Source: Bradyrhizobium frederickii (GTDB taxonomy: Bacteria > Pseudomonadota > Alphaproteobacteria > Rhizobiales > Xanthobacteraceae). Taken from it: 64,000 nt of DNA. The position numbers were made by a program, and so were the translations under genes. The notes beneath the pieces are model-generated. The model did no database searches and was not told the origin of the DNA. It saw only the letters and a list, made by a program, of their open reading frames with translations. Location: assembly GCF_004570865.1 (NCBI RefSeq), contig NZ_SPQS01000014.1, forward strand, positions 1-64,000. Direction: 5' to 3'. Below are positions 8,484 through 17,125 of the stretch, piece after piece. Numbering within the stretch: position 1 is the first letter of the stretch; every line of letters begins with the position of its first letter.

Positions 8484-8520
8484 ACGGCCCGTCCGGATCT
8501 CCGGCGGGCCGTTTTGTTTT
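8484..8520 (+). terminator. Rho-independent terminator after infC
   Basis: An almost perfect hairpin ACGGCCCG..CGGGCCGT, with CCGG/CCGG pairing inside, followed directly by TTTGTTTT, starts 31 bases after the infC stop codon. It separates infC from rpmI-rplT. Confidence 0.9.
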
Positions 8521-8617
8521 GGTCGAGGTGTAGGCCACGAGCGCTGCTGCACCATCGCCCGCTTGAGGGAGCGGGGGGAGGGAGCTCACCGCTGCCGTGG
8601 CGATGGTTTGCCCCTAT

Positions 8618-9022
8618 TCAGCTCCGCGTCGCCTGCCAGGTGCCGCTGCACCGGTCGCCGGAAATGACGCCCTTCCACGAGCCGGCGCCGTTTACGCCGA
8701 CGAGCCGGCCGCCGCCGCTGGCATGGGACGCGCCGACCGAGACATGGACCGCGACAGCGCCGCCGCTCTTGACCCTGCCGGAGACCCGGCCCCCGCCGGC
8801 GGACGAGACCCGGCTACCGGTGACGGTGAAGGGCACGCTGTAGCCGGAGCTGCAATTGCCTCTCGTGGTAGCGAAAGTAACGTTCCAGATGCCGTCATAG
8901 CGACCGCCTCGGGCCTCGGCGGTCGAAGGCAACGCGGCTGCGGCGAGCACGGTAAGGAGCGCCAGGCGGCGCGCGCGGGCGGAACCGGTCGAAACCGAAA
9001 GCGATTGGAAAAAGCGAGCCAT
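8618..9022 (-). CDS. Secreted hypothetical protein, glycine/serine-rich beta domain
   Basis: A 134-aa protein with a basic N-terminus and hydrophobic segment ending STAEARGG (probable Sec signal, cleavage after ...AEA). The mature part reads GRYDGIWNVTFATTRGNCSS, then repeated GRVSGRVKSGGAVAVHVSVG stretches and ends GDRCSGTWQATRS; the two cysteines could form a disulfide. It looks like a short beta-rich domain common in rhizobial periplasmic proteins of unknown function. Start ATG at 9022 has GGAG upstream. It sits reversed between infC and rpmI. Confidence 0.75.
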   Translation of the reverse strand: MARFFQSLSVSTGSARARRLALLTVLAAAALPSTAEARGGRYDGIWNVTFATTRGNCSSGYSVPFTVTGSRVSSAGGGRVSGRVKSGGAVAVHVSVGASHASGGGRLVGVNGAGSWKGVISGDRCSGTWQATRS

Positions 9023-9294
9023 ATTGGTCTTGCTCCGGGCGACACGGCTGGGACACGGGGGTGGCAACATCGGATAGTCGCCGGCCAAGTTCCAGCGGTT
9101 CATCGTTGCCAATTGGCTTGTCCTCTGCCATAAGCCCAGCCTTCATCGCCCGGCTGATTAAGGGCTGCCGTGGCGGTGTTTCGTGTGGGTTTCGCGCTTG
9201 TTCGTAAAACCTGAGCACAATCAACGCTCTAACGAGCATTTTTGACGGCCAGCCGCCTTCGCGGGCGGATCTCTGTGGCCATTAGGAGAGCCAA

Positions 9295-9495
9295 ATGCCC
9301 AAGCTGAAGACCAAATCGGGCGCTAAAAAGCGCTTCAAGGTGACTGCCACCGGCAAAGTGATGCACGCCCAGCGCGGCAAGCGTCACGGCATGATCAAGC
9401 GGACGAAGAAGCAGATCCGTCAGCTCCGCGGCACCCGCGTGCTGTTCAAGACCGACGGCGACAACGTCAAGAAGTACTTCTTGCCGAACGCCTGA
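9295..9495 (+). CDS. rpmI: 50S ribosomal protein L35
   Basis: A 66-aa basic protein: MPKLKTKSGAKKRFKVTATG, then AQRGKRHGMIKRTKKQIRQL and a C-terminal KYFLPNA, matching bacterial L35. AGGAGAG lies 7 bases before the ATG. It is followed 80 bases later by rplT, the usual L35-L20 pair, presumably co-transcribed from the 270-bp gap upstream. Confidence 0.97.
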   Translation: MPKLKTKSGAKKRFKVTATGKVMHAQRGKRHGMIKRTKKQIRQLRGTRVLFKTDGDNVKKYFLPNA

Positions 9496-9575
9496 TCGCG
9501 TCCACGATCATTGCCAACCGTGCCGCGTCTTGCGCGGCAATCCGATAACCAAAGTCATCTCTGAAGGATTTCGTC

Positions 9576-9935
9576 ATGTCTCGCGTCAAACGCGGTGTGA
9601 CCGCCCACGCCAAGCACAAGAAAGTCTACAAGGCCGCCAAGGGCTTCTACGGCCGCCGCAAGAACACCATCCGCGCCGCCAAGCCGGCGGTCGAGAAGGC
9701 GATGCAATACGCCTTCCGCGACCGCAAGCGTAAGAAGCGGACGTTCCGCGCGCTCTGGATCCAGCGCATCAACGCGGCCGTCCGTCCGTTCGGCCTGACC
9801 TACAGCCGATTTATCGACGGCATGGCCAAGTCCGGGATCACCGTGGACCGCAAGGTGCTGTCGGATCTCGCCATCAGCGAGCCCGCCGCGTTCCAGGCCA
9901 TCGCCGAGAAGGCCAAGGCCGCGCTGGCGGCGTAA
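9576..9935 (+). CDS. rplT: 50S ribosomal protein L20
   Basis: A 119-aa protein with the long basic N-terminal helix (MSRVKRGVTAHAKHKKVYKA, GFYGRRKNTIRAAKPAVEKA) and the globular C-terminal domain RKRTFRALWIQRINAAVRP, YSRFIDGMAKSGI, DRKVLSDLAI typical of L20, which is needed early in 50S assembly. In many bacteria L20 represses translation of the rpmI-rplT message. The next gene is convergent 8 bases away. Confidence 0.97.
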   Translation: MSRVKRGVTAHAKHKKVYKAAKGFYGRRKNTIRAAKPAVEKAMQYAFRDRKRKKRTFRALWIQRINAAVRPFGLTYSRFIDGMAKSGITVDRKVLSDLAISEPAAFQAIAEKAKAALAA

Positions 9936-9943
9936 GGCTTGCG

Positions 9944-10357
9944 CTAGCGGGCCTTCTGGCCCGCAGCCTGCAGCGCGCGTTGCGAGTAACGCTGGGCGAC
10001 CTCCGCCCGGCAGAATGCCGTAAACGACTGATACATGGTGCCGGACTTGTTCCGGTACTTGACGTCGCACGCGTGCATCTCGCGCTTGTAGGCCTGAGCC
10101 TGCGCGGCGCTGAGGCCGGGCTTGAAGTCCGCCTCGCACTTCGTCTCGACGGCGGCGCCGAGCTCGACATCGCCGCTCGCGGTCAGCTGGCAATCCCTGA
10201 AGACCTTCATCGCGCTTGCGCAGCTCTTCTGGCTGCTGATGGCGGCCGCGACCTCGTCCAGCGTCATGGATTGCTCCATGCAGACCATGGCGCGCGCAGG
10301 GGTACCGGCAACGGACAGAACAGCGGCCAGAACGGCCCAACAGCATTTCGAAGGCAT
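9944..10357 (-). CDS. Secreted cysteine-rich hypothetical protein
   Basis: A 137-aa protein with a signal peptide (MPSKCCWAVLAAVLSVAGTP, cleavage near ARA) and six cysteines in the mature part (MVCMEQ, KSCASA, FRDCQL, ETKCEADF, HACDVKY, AFCRAE), which suggests a disulfide-stabilised helical periplasmic protein. The ATG at 10357 has GAGGAGA upstream. No function is recognised. It lies convergent to rplT and divergent from pheS. Confidence 0.7.
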   Translation of the reverse strand: MPSKCCWAVLAAVLSVAGTPARAMVCMEQSMTLDEVAAAISSQKSCASAMKVFRDCQLTASGDVELGAAVETKCEADFKPGLSAAQAQAYKREMHACDVKYRNKSGTMYQSFTAFCRAEVAQRYSQRALQAAGQKAR

Positions 10358-10509
10358 CGCGAAGGTCTCCTCGTATCCTTCCTTGGTGGCCCGCGCTCGC
10401 GCGAGGTTCACCCCGGCCGGACGGGAGCCCGAAAACACCGGCTTTTCGCTTGACGTTACGCCCTTCCGGCGGCGACAACCCAGCCGAATTTGGAGCCAAG
10501 GATTTGACT

Positions 10510-11592
10510 GTGTCCGACCTCGCAACGCTCGAAACATCCATCCTCGACCAGATCGCCGCCGCCGGCGATGAAGCCGCGCTCGAAGCGGTGCGCGTCGCAG
10601 CCCTCGGCAAGAAGGGCTCGATCTCGGCGCTGCTCGCCACGCTCGGCAAGATGTCGCCCGACGAGCGCAAGACGCAAGGCGCGGCGATCAACCAGGCCAA
10701 GGACAAGGTCACCGAGGCGCTCGCAGCACGACGCGATGTGCTGAAATCCGCGGCGCTCGATGCGCGGCTGGCGTCCGAGACCGTCGACGTCACGCTGCCG
10801 CTGCGCGAGGCTCAGGCCGAGGCCGGCCGCATCCATCCGCTGAGCCAGGTCTGGGACGAGCTGACCACGATCTTCGCCGACATGGGCTTCTCGGTGGCCG
10901 AAGGTCCCGACATCGAGACCGACGATTACAACTTCACCAAGCTGAACTTTCCGGAAGGTCATCCGGCGCGCGAGATGCACGACACGTTCTTCTTCCATCC
11001 GAAGGAGGACGGCTCGCGCATGCTGCTGCGAACCCACACCTCGCCGGTGCAGGTGCGCACCATGCTGAGCCAGAAGCCGCCGATCCGCGTCATCTGCCCG
11101 GGCCGTACCTACCGCATCGATTCGGACGCGACCCATACGCCGCAATTCCACCAGGTCGAAGGCCTCGTCATCGACAAGACCTCGCATCTCGGCCACCTCA
11201 AATGGATCCTGCACGAGTTCTGCAAGGCGTTCTTCGAGGTCGACCACATCAACATGCGCTTCCGCCCCTCGTTCTTTCCGTTCACGGAGCCGTCGCTGGA
11301 GGTCGATATCCAGTGCCGCCGCGACAAGGGCGAGATCCGCTTCGGCGAGGGTGAGGACTGGCTCGAGATTCTCGGCTGCGGCATGGTGCATCCGAACGTG
11401 CTGCGCGCCTGCGGCATCGATCCCGACGAGTACCAGGGCTTCGCCTGGGGCATGGGCATCGACCGCATCGCCATGCTGAAATATGGCATCGCCGATCTGC
11501 GCCAGCTGTTCGACAGCGACGTCCGCTGGCTGTCCCATTACGGCTTCAAGCCGCTGGAGGTGCCGACGCTCGCGGGGGGGCTGAGTTCGTGA
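10510..11592 (+). CDS. pheS: Phenylalanyl-tRNA synthetase alpha subunit
   Basis: Catalytic subunit of the alpha2-beta2 class II synthetase charging tRNA-Phe. The 360-aa product has the N-terminal coiled coil (about 1-90), the class II core with HPLSQVWDELTTIFADMGF, motif 2 (FHQVEGLVIDK region) and motif 3 (GFAWGMGIDRIAMLKYGI). The GTG at 10510 is taken as start because AAGGA lies 7 bases upstream; a TTG at 10504 is in frame. Normally followed directly by pheT, here it is separated from it by a 547-bp segment containing a DUF559 gene. Confidence 0.95.
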   Translation: MSDLATLETSILDQIAAAGDEAALEAVRVAALGKKGSISALLATLGKMSPDERKTQGAAINQAKDKVTEALAARRDVLKSAALDARLASETVDVTLPLREAQAEAGRIHPLSQVWDELTTIFADMGFSVAEGPDIETDDYNFTKLNFPEGHPAREMHDTFFFHPKEDGSRMLLRTHTSPVQVRTMLSQKPPIRVICPGRTYRIDSDATHTPQFHQVEGLVIDKTSHLGHLKWILHEFCKAFFEVDHINMRFRPSFFPFTEPSLEVDIQCRRDKGEIRFGEGEDWLEILGCGMVHPNVLRACGIDPDEYQGFAWGMGIDRIAMLKYGIADLRQLFDSDVRWLSHYGFKPLEVPTLAGGLSS

Positions 11593-11630
11593 TGCTCGGT
11601 CTTCAGCAGAGGTCTGCGAAGACTCTCTCC

Positions 11631-11678
11631 GTTCCCTCCCCCCTTGTGGGGGAGGGGCAGGGAGGGGGGTAGCCGCGG
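11631..11678 (+). repeat. Left inverted repeat of the DUF559 element
   Basis: A 48-bp sequence containing its own hairpin (CCCTCCCCC, loop CTTGT, GGGGGAGGG) and ending TAGCCGCGG directly before the ATG of the DUF559 gene. It is repeated in inverted orientation at 12041-12089 with one mismatch and one one-base gap. Confidence 0.85.
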
Positions 11679-12143
11679 ATGCCGCACGCAGTTGTGAGCC
11701 AGCGTCAGCGCAGCCGGGCGAAACAGCTTCGCCGCGCGATGACGCGCGCCGAAACACTGCTGTGGCGTTACCTAAAGGCCAACCGCATGGATGGTGTTGG
11801 CATCCGTCGCCAAACGCCGATCGGAAACTACATCGCCGACTTCGTGTGCTTCTCTTCAAAGCTCATCATCGAGCTCGATGGAGAATCCCACGATTTCGAG
11901 GAACGTCAGAAGAAGGATGAGCGTCGCGACGCATTCTTCGCAGCCGAGGGATTTGAGGTTCTGCGCTTCACTAACGATCAGGTGATGACGAATCTTGAGG
12001 GAGTTGTTGAAGCAATTCGCCAGGCAGCTTCCGCCGGAGCCCGCGGCTCACCCCCCTCCCTGGCCCTCCCCCACAAGGGGGGAGGGAACACTAGCACCGA
12101 CCAAAGTAATTCAACCGACAAGAGCCGAGGCACACAGCCATGA
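11679..12143 (+). CDS. DUF559 (Vsr-fold endonuclease-like) protein between pheS and pheT
   Basis: A 154-aa protein of the DUF559 family, distantly related to Vsr mismatch endonucleases and PD-(D/E)xK nucleases. Visible conserved parts: RAMTRAETLLWRYLKANRMD, RRQTPIGNYIADFVCF (D54) and KLIIELDGESHD (E65, D67, E69), then GFEVLRFTNDQVM. The biochemical activity of the family is unproven. The ATG abuts the left inverted repeat; the frame reads through the right repeat, so residues 121-137 (GSPPSLALPHKGG) are repeat-encoded, and the stop overlaps the pheT start as ATGA. This looks like a mobile cassette tolerated inside the pheST operon. Confidence 0.8.
   Translation: MPHAVVSQRQRSRAKQLRRAMTRAETLLWRYLKANRMDGVGIRRQTPIGNYIADFVCFSSKLIIELDGESHDFEERQKKDERRDAFFAAEGFEVLRFTNDQVMTNLEGVVEAIRQAASAGARGSPPSLALPHKGGGNTSTDQSNSTDKSRGTQP
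12041..12089 (-). repeat. Right inverted repeat of the DUF559 element
   Basis: Inverted copy of 11631-11678: begins CCGCGGCTCACCCCCCTCCC and ends GGGGGGAGGGAAC. It contains the same 9-bp stem hairpin. It is translated as part of the C-terminus of the DUF559 protein. Confidence 0.85.
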
Positions 12144-14548
12144 AATTCACCCTCTCCTGGCTGAAGGATCATCTCGAGACCGACGAGCCGCTGGACAGGC
12201 TCGCCGACAAGCTCACCATGATCGGGCTCGAGGTCGAGAACATCGAGGACAAGGCGAAGGCGCTCAAGCCCTTCACCATTGCGAAGGTGATCTCGGCCGA
12301 GCAGCATCCGAATGCGGATCGGTTGCGCGTCTGCATGGTCGACACCGGCGACGGTGGCGCGCCGGTGCAGGTCGTGTGCGGCGCGCCGAATGCGCGTGCG
12401 GGCCTCGTCAGCGTGTTCTCGCCGCCCGGCACCTACATTCCCGGCAAGGATATCACGCTCGGCATCGGCACCATCCGCGGCGTCGAGAGCCGCGGCATGC
12501 TGTGCTCGGCCGCCGAATTGCAGATCTCCAACGACCATGACGGCATCATGGAATTGCCGGCGGATGCGCCTGTTGGCGCTGCCTACGCCGAATGGGCCGG
12601 GCTCGGCGATCCCGTGGTCGAGATCAACCTGACCCCGAACCGGCAGGATTGCACCGGCGTGCACGGCATCGCGCGCGACCTCGCCGCCGCCGACATGGGC
12701 AAGTTCAAGGACCCGACCATCAAGCCGGTCAAGGGCGAATTCCCGTGCCCGGTGAAGGTCGCGGTCGAGGATTCCACGCTCTGTCCAGGCTTCGCGCTTC
12801 GCCTCGTGCGCGGCGTCAAGAACGGACCGTCGCCGGAATGGCTGCAGAAACGGCTGACCGCGATCGGCCTGCGACCGATCAATGCGCTGGTCGACATCAC
12901 CAATTTCATGACCTTCGATCGCGCGCGGCCGCTGCATGTGTTCGACGCCAGGAAGGTGAAGGGCAATCTCGTCGTGCGCCGCGCCCGCGACGGCGAGACG
13001 CTGCTCGCGCTCGACGGCCGCACCTACAATCTCGATCCCGCGACTTGCGTGATCGCCGATGAGCACGGCGTCGAATCGCTGGCCGGCATCATGGGCGGCG
13101 AAGCCTCGGGCTGCGACGAGACCACCACCGATGTGCTGATCGAATCGGCGCTGTGGAACGAGATCAACATCGCGCAGACCGGCCGCAAGCTCGGCATCAA
13201 TTCGGACGCGCGCTACCGCTTCGAGCGCGGCGTCGATCCGGCCTTCATGGTGCCGGGGCTGGAGCTCGCGACCAAGCTGGTGATGGAGATGTGTGGCGGC
13301 ACGCCGTCCGAGAACGTCGTGGTCGGCAGATCCTTCGGCGACGACCGCGTGATCGAATTCCCCCTCACCGAGGTCAAGCGTCTCTCCGGCATCGACGTGC
13401 CGCAAGCAGAGATGAAGCGCATCCTGACCCATCTCGGCTTCATGATGGCGGGCTCGGGACCGGTCGTGAAGGTGGCTGTGCCGTCGTGGCGCTCGGACGT
13501 CCACGGCAAGGCCGACATCGTCGAGGAGATCGTCCGCATCTTCGGCGTCGACAAGGTGCCGATGACGCCGTTCGAGCGCGGCGAGGACGCGCGCAAGCCG
13601 GTGCTGACGCCGCTTCAGCTGCGCACCCGCCGGGTCAAGCGCGCGCTTGCAAGCCGCGGCATCATCGAAGCGGTGACCTGGTCGTTCATCACGAAGTCCG
13701 CGGCAGAATTGTTCGGCGGCGGCCAGCGCGAGCTCGAGGTCGCCAACCCGATCGCCTCGGATCTCTCCGACATGCGCCCGACGCTGCTCGCGGGCCTGAC
13801 CGCTGCGGCACAGGCGAACGCCAATCGCGGCATGAGCGATGTCGCGCTGTTCGAGGTCGGCCAGATCTTCAGGGGCGATCGCCCGCAGGACCAGTTCACG
13901 GCGGCAAGCGGCGTTCGCCGCGGCTTTGCTTCGTCCGAAGGTCTGGGGCGGCACTGGTCGGGCTCGGCGCAGGCCGATGTGTTCGACGTCAAGGCGGACG
14001 CGCTGGCGGTTCTGGCCGCGGCCGGTGCGCCGATGCAGGCGCTGCAGATCGTCGCCGGTGGACCGTCCTGGCTGCATCCGGGCCGCTCCGGAACGATCCA
14101 GATCGGGCCGCAGAACGTGCTTGGATATTTCGGCGAAGTGCATCCCCGCGCGCTCGAGGCGCTCGGCGCCGACGGCCCGCTGCTGGTGTTCGAGGTGATC
14201 CTCGACCGCATCCCCGAGGCGAAGAAGAAGCCGACCCGCGCCAAGCCGGTGATCGAGCTGTCGGCGTTCCAGCCTGTGTCGCGCGATTTCGCCTTCATCG
14301 TCGATCGCACCGTGAAGACGGGCGATATCGTGCGCGCCGCGCAGGGCGTCGACAAGAAGCTGATCACCGGCGTCAACGTCTTCGACGTCTATGAGGGCAA
14401 GGGAATCGATGACGGCAAGAAGTCGATCGCGATCGCGGTCACGCTCCAGCCGCGCGAGAAGACGCTGACCGATCAGGAGATCGACGCCGTCGCCGCGAAG
14501 ATCGTGGCGGAGGTGACGAAGAAGACCGGCGGCACTCTGAGAGCATGA
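12140..14548 (+). CDS. pheT: Phenylalanyl-tRNA synthetase beta subunit
   Basis: An 802-aa partner of PheS. In order: the EMAP/tRNA-binding domain (about 40-150, with HPNADRLRVCMVDTG), B3/B4 editing domain (ALVDITNFMTFDRARPLHVFD), B5 (FPLTEVKRLSGIDVPQAEM), the catalytic-like core (PSWRSDVHGKADIVEEIVRI), and a C-terminal ferredoxin-fold anticodon-binding domain (SAFQPVSRDFAFIVDRTV, KSIAIAVTLQPREKTLTDQE). The start ATG overlaps the stop of the DUF559 gene. The stop TGA lies in a dispersed GAGCATGAT-type repeat. Confidence 0.97.
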   Translation: MKFTLSWLKDHLETDEPLDRLADKLTMIGLEVENIEDKAKALKPFTIAKVISAEQHPNADRLRVCMVDTGDGGAPVQVVCGAPNARAGLVSVFSPPGTYIPGKDITLGIGTIRGVESRGMLCSAAELQISNDHDGIMELPADAPVGAAYAEWAGLGDPVVEINLTPNRQDCTGVHGIARDLAAADMGKFKDPTIKPVKGEFPCPVKVAVEDSTLCPGFALRLVRGVKNGPSPEWLQKRLTAIGLRPINALVDITNFMTFDRARPLHVFDARKVKGNLVVRRARDGETLLALDGRTYNLDPATCVIADEHGVESLAGIMGGEASGCDETTTDVLIESALWNEINIAQTGRKLGINSDARYRFERGVDPAFMVPGLELATKLVMEMCGGTPSENVVVGRSFGDDRVIEFPLTEVKRLSGIDVPQAEMKRILTHLGFMMAGSGPVVKVAVPSWRSDVHGKADIVEEIVRIFGVDKVPMTPFERGEDARKPVLTPLQLRTRRVKRALASRGIIEAVTWSFITKSAAELFGGGQRELEVANPIASDLSDMRPTLLAGLTAAAQANANRGMSDVALFEVGQIFRGDRPQDQFTAASGVRRGFASSEGLGRHWSGSAQADVFDVKADALAVLAAAGAPMQALQIVAGGPSWLHPGRSGTIQIGPQNVLGYFGEVHPRALEALGADGPLLVFEVILDRIPEAKKKPTRAKPVIELSAFQPVSRDFAFIVDRTVKTGDIVRAAQGVDKKLITGVNVFDVYEGKGIDDGKKSIAIAVTLQPREKTLTDQEIDAVAAKIVAEVTKKTGGTLRA

Positions 14549-14607
14549 TGCCGTAAGGTGTGAAGCGGTTTTCGGACGACATCATGCCCCGGAATCGAAA
14601 AGCATGA
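14541..14607. repeat. GAGCATGATGCC-type repeat at the end of pheT
   Basis: GAGCATGATGCCGTAAGG..GTGAAGCGGTTTTCGG..CATCATGC, a degenerate member of the family seen at 21609-21652 and 27015-27063. It supplies the pheT stop codon and the AGCATGACG containing the ATG of the next gene. Confidence 0.6.
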
Positions 14608-15374
14608 CGCTCACGGATTTTCTTCCGAAGGACGTCAACCTCACCATCGCGATGGCGCTTTGCGCCGTCGCTTTCGTTTCAGGCACCGCGCGCGGCTTCT
14701 CCGGCTTCGGCGCGGCACTGATCTTCATGCCGCTGGCGAGCAGCATCGCCGCGCCGCGGCTGGTCGCGGCACTCCTGCTCGTCATCGATTTCGTCTCGGC
14801 CGCGCCGCTCCTGCCCGACGCATGGCGCAAGGCCGACCGCAAGGCCACCGCGGTGATCGTGCTGGGCGCGCTGGTCGGCGTGCCCGCCGGCACCTATTTC
14901 CTCAGCGTGCTCGAGCCCGTCACCACGCGCTGGATCATCTCCTGCTTCGTCGCCGCACTTCTGCTTCTGCTGCTGTCGGGCTGGCGCTATCGCGGCAAGG
15001 ACCATTCCTGGCTCTCGGTCGGCATCGGCGGGCTGTCAGGCTTCTGCAGCGGCCTCGCGCAGACCGGCGGCCCGCCGATCGTCGGCTACTGGCTCGGTCG
15101 TCCGATCGCGCCGATGGTCGCACGCGCCAACATCGTGCTGTTCTTCGGCGCCTCCGATTTGTTCTCGATGATCAGCTACGCGACCACGGGCCTGATCAGC
15201 CGCGAATCGCTCGCGCTCGCGCTGATCGTCGGCCCGGTCTATGCGGCTGGCGTCGCGTTCGGCGCCTCGCTGTTCGGACGCGCCAGCGAAAGAGTGTTTC
15301 GCGGCATCTGCTACGCACTGATCGCGATGGCGGTGATTGCCGGGCTGCCGGTGCTGGACGGGGTGTTGCGGTAA
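14604..15374 (+). CDS. TauE/SafE family sulfite-exporter-like permease
   Basis: A 256-aa inner-membrane protein with about eight hydrophobic segments and the duplicated TauE/SafE pattern: VSGTARGFSGFGAALIFMPL in the first half and GLSGFCSGLAQTGGPPIVGY in the second. The family (PF01925) includes exporters of sulfite, sulfoacetate and other organic anions; the substrate is not predictable here. The start ATG lies in the repeat that ends pheT, 56 bases after its stop, so transcription may continue from pheST. Confidence 0.88.
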   Translation: MTLTDFLPKDVNLTIAMALCAVAFVSGTARGFSGFGAALIFMPLASSIAAPRLVAALLLVIDFVSAAPLLPDAWRKADRKATAVIVLGALVGVPAGTYFLSVLEPVTTRWIISCFVAALLLLLLSGWRYRGKDHSWLSVGIGGLSGFCSGLAQTGGPPIVGYWLGRPIAPMVARANIVLFFGASDLFSMISYATTGLISRESLALALIVGPVYAAGVAFGASLFGRASERVFRGICYALIAMAVIAGLPVLDGVLR

Positions 15375-15386
15375 CTCTCTCCACGG

Positions 15387-15529
15387 GTCGTCCCCGCGCA
15401 CGCGGGGACCCATAACCACAGGGAGAAGTCGTCGGGCGAGGTGATAACTTCGAGTCTTCGCCAAACCACGCCCTGTGGTTATGGATCCCGGATCTGCGCG
15501 CGCCTTGGGGCGCGCTTGTCCGGGACGAC
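15387..15529. repeat. Palindromic repeat (GTCGTCCCCGCG..CCATAACCACAGGG family)
   Basis: A 143-bp inverted repeat: GTCGTCCCCGCGCACGCGGG at the left, TTGTCCGGGACGAC at the right, with inner arms CCCATAACCACAGGG / CCCTGTGGTTATGG. The copy at 43418-43550 is the same element in the opposite orientation. It lies between two convergent genes. Confidence 0.85.
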
Positions 15530-15544
15530 AGCGGAGTGTTTGCC

Positions 15545-16933
15545 TTACTGCCGCGGCGCGCGCCGCTTCTTTGTCGATTGCGTCGGCACGTCGGCGGTGT
15601 CGTCCTTGAGCGCGCCGATCTTGCGCAAGGCCGCGTCAGCGGCGCGCTCGCCGCTGTCCCAGGCGCCGTCGACGGTGCCCCACAGCGTCTCATGGGTGGC
15701 CTCGCCGGCGAGGAACACATTGCCGATCGGCTCCGCCAAAACCTTTCGCGAGAGCTGACCGCCGGGGGAGGCCGCCGACATCGCGCCCATCACGTAAGGC
15801 GAGGCGTTCCAGCGTGTGGCGCTGGTCTTCTGCACCGCGGCTGCAGCTTCGCTGCCGAACAGTTTTGTGATCCATTCCCTGGCAAAGGCCACCATCGCCT
15901 TCTCGCCCTGCTCGGAAAGTTCGCGGCCGAACGCGCCGGCGACATCGATGGAGCAGAGCGAGGAGCCGCCGATATTGGCGAACATCAGCCCCGTGCGCGT
16001 CGAGTTGCTCTGCTCGATCAGGATATCGTCGCGCGACAGGCCGAGCGGGTTGCCCGGCAATTGCAGCATGATGCGATCGTAGCTGCCGAGGCCGAGCTTT
16101 GCCGCCGCGTCCAGCGTGCGCTTGGGGATGTCGGGCGTGAACTTGATCGCGCCCGATGTCAGCACGTTGGTCGAGACCGTGACGATGACGGCGCGCGCGG
16201 CGATCTTGCCGGCTGGCGTCTCCACGCTGACGTCGCGGTTGCTCCAGGCGATTCGGCTTGCCGGCGTCGACAGCGCCACCGGCGCCTGCTCGCCGAGCTT
16301 GGCGATCAGCGTGCCGAGGCCCTGACGGCAGGCGATCGCCGCGTTGCGGTCCTGCGCGCGCCCCTTGTCGATCGCCGACAGCTCCTTCAGGTCTTTGCCG
16401 GCGAAGCCCGCGCCCAGCAAGAACTCGGCTGCGCCCGCCCAGTCGCCGAGATCCTTCGGCAGCACCGACGCGCAGGAGGTATCCAGCTTGCCGCGCGCCG
16501 CCTCGTCGATGGCGCGGTTGGCGCGCACCAGCGCCGCCAGGAACTGCTCGGTTTCGCCCGCACGCGCGTTGCGGCGGCCGATCCGCATCTTCTGGCCGGA
16601 CGGCGCCGGCAGCACATCAAGCCCGGCACTGCGCGCCAGCCGGATCATCGGATTGGTATCTGGATTGTGCATCCAGCGTGCACCGCGGTCGAACGGCGTA
16701 TCGAAGGTCGTGCTGTCGGTGAGACAGCGGCCGCCGATCTGGGACGCCGCTTCGACCACGATCACCTTGCGGCCCGTCGCCAGGATGCGCCGCGCCGCCG
16801 CGATTCCCGCAGCCCCCGCCCCGACCACGACGATGTCGGCCTCGCGCGGCAGGTTAGCCGCGTTGGCGCGCAGGACCGGCACCGCGGCAACAGCCGCCGA
16901 CGCGACAAGGAAACCGCGGCGCGTGATTGTCAT
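15545..16933 (-). CDS. Flavin monoamine oxidase family protein, Tat-exported
   Basis: A 462-aa FAD-dependent amine oxidase. The N-terminus TITRRGFLVASAAVAAVP is a twin-arginine signal. The FAD-binding dinucleotide motif is IVVVGAGAAGIAAARRIL, followed by VVEAASQIGGRC and, at the C-terminus, the second flavin segment IGNVFLAGEATHETLWGTVDGAWDSGERAA. Members oxidise amines to aldehydes with release of H2O2 and ammonia; the substrate is unknown. The start at 16933 is set by the Tat motif. It stands alone, with a C-terminal proline/lysine-rich tail. Confidence 0.88.
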   Translation of the reverse strand: MTITRRGFLVASAAVAAVPVLRANAANLPREADIVVVGAGAAGIAAARRILATGRKVIVVEAASQIGGRCLTDSTTFDTPFDRGARWMHNPDTNPMIRLARSAGLDVLPAPSGQKMRIGRRNARAGETEQFLAALVRANRAIDEAARGKLDTSCASVLPKDLGDWAGAAEFLLGAGFAGKDLKELSAIDKGRAQDRNAAIACRQGLGTLIAKLGEQAPVALSTPASRIAWSNRDVSVETPAGKIAARAVIVTVSTNVLTSGAIKFTPDIPKRTLDAAAKLGLGSYDRIMLQLPGNPLGLSRDDILIEQSNSTRTGLMFANIGGSSLCSIDVAGAFGRELSEQGEKAMVAFAREWITKLFGSEAAAAVQKTSATRWNASPYVMGAMSAASPGGQLSRKVLAEPIGNVFLAGEATHETLWGTVDGAWDSGERAADAALRKIGALKDDTADVPTQSTKKRRAPRQ

Positions 16934-17125
16934 GTCATGGTTTCCGAGGACTTGCGGCGGACGGGAACAGTCAGCGAACCTTGCCGCATCTGATGTTGCA
17001 CAGCAACCATCATGGTGAATCAATCGTGCTTGACCTCACGGAGCGATGAACCGAATTGCAACACGTTCGGACCATGATAGAGAAGGGAAAAAGACGGCCG
17101 GAAAAGGCCGTGGGGGGAGTTTGAA

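Larger units (their letters stand above)
11631..12089. mobile_element. Candidate 459-bp DUF559 element bounded by inverted palindromic repeats
   Basis: The unit consists of a 48-bp repeat, the DUF559 reading frame, and a near-identical inverted repeat. The same terminal sequences occur without the gene at 62403-62521 (his operon), and a diverged relative is at 33734-33885. No target duplication is evident. The arrangement is like that of an element with its own protein plus non-autonomous palindromic copies; mobility is inferred, not shown. Confidence 0.5.

Noticed and set aside
11978..14143. 721-codon open frame antisense to pheT
   Set aside because: Arg/His/Asp-rich product with no domain; a typical antisense shadow of a GC-rich gene that itself encodes a full PheT.
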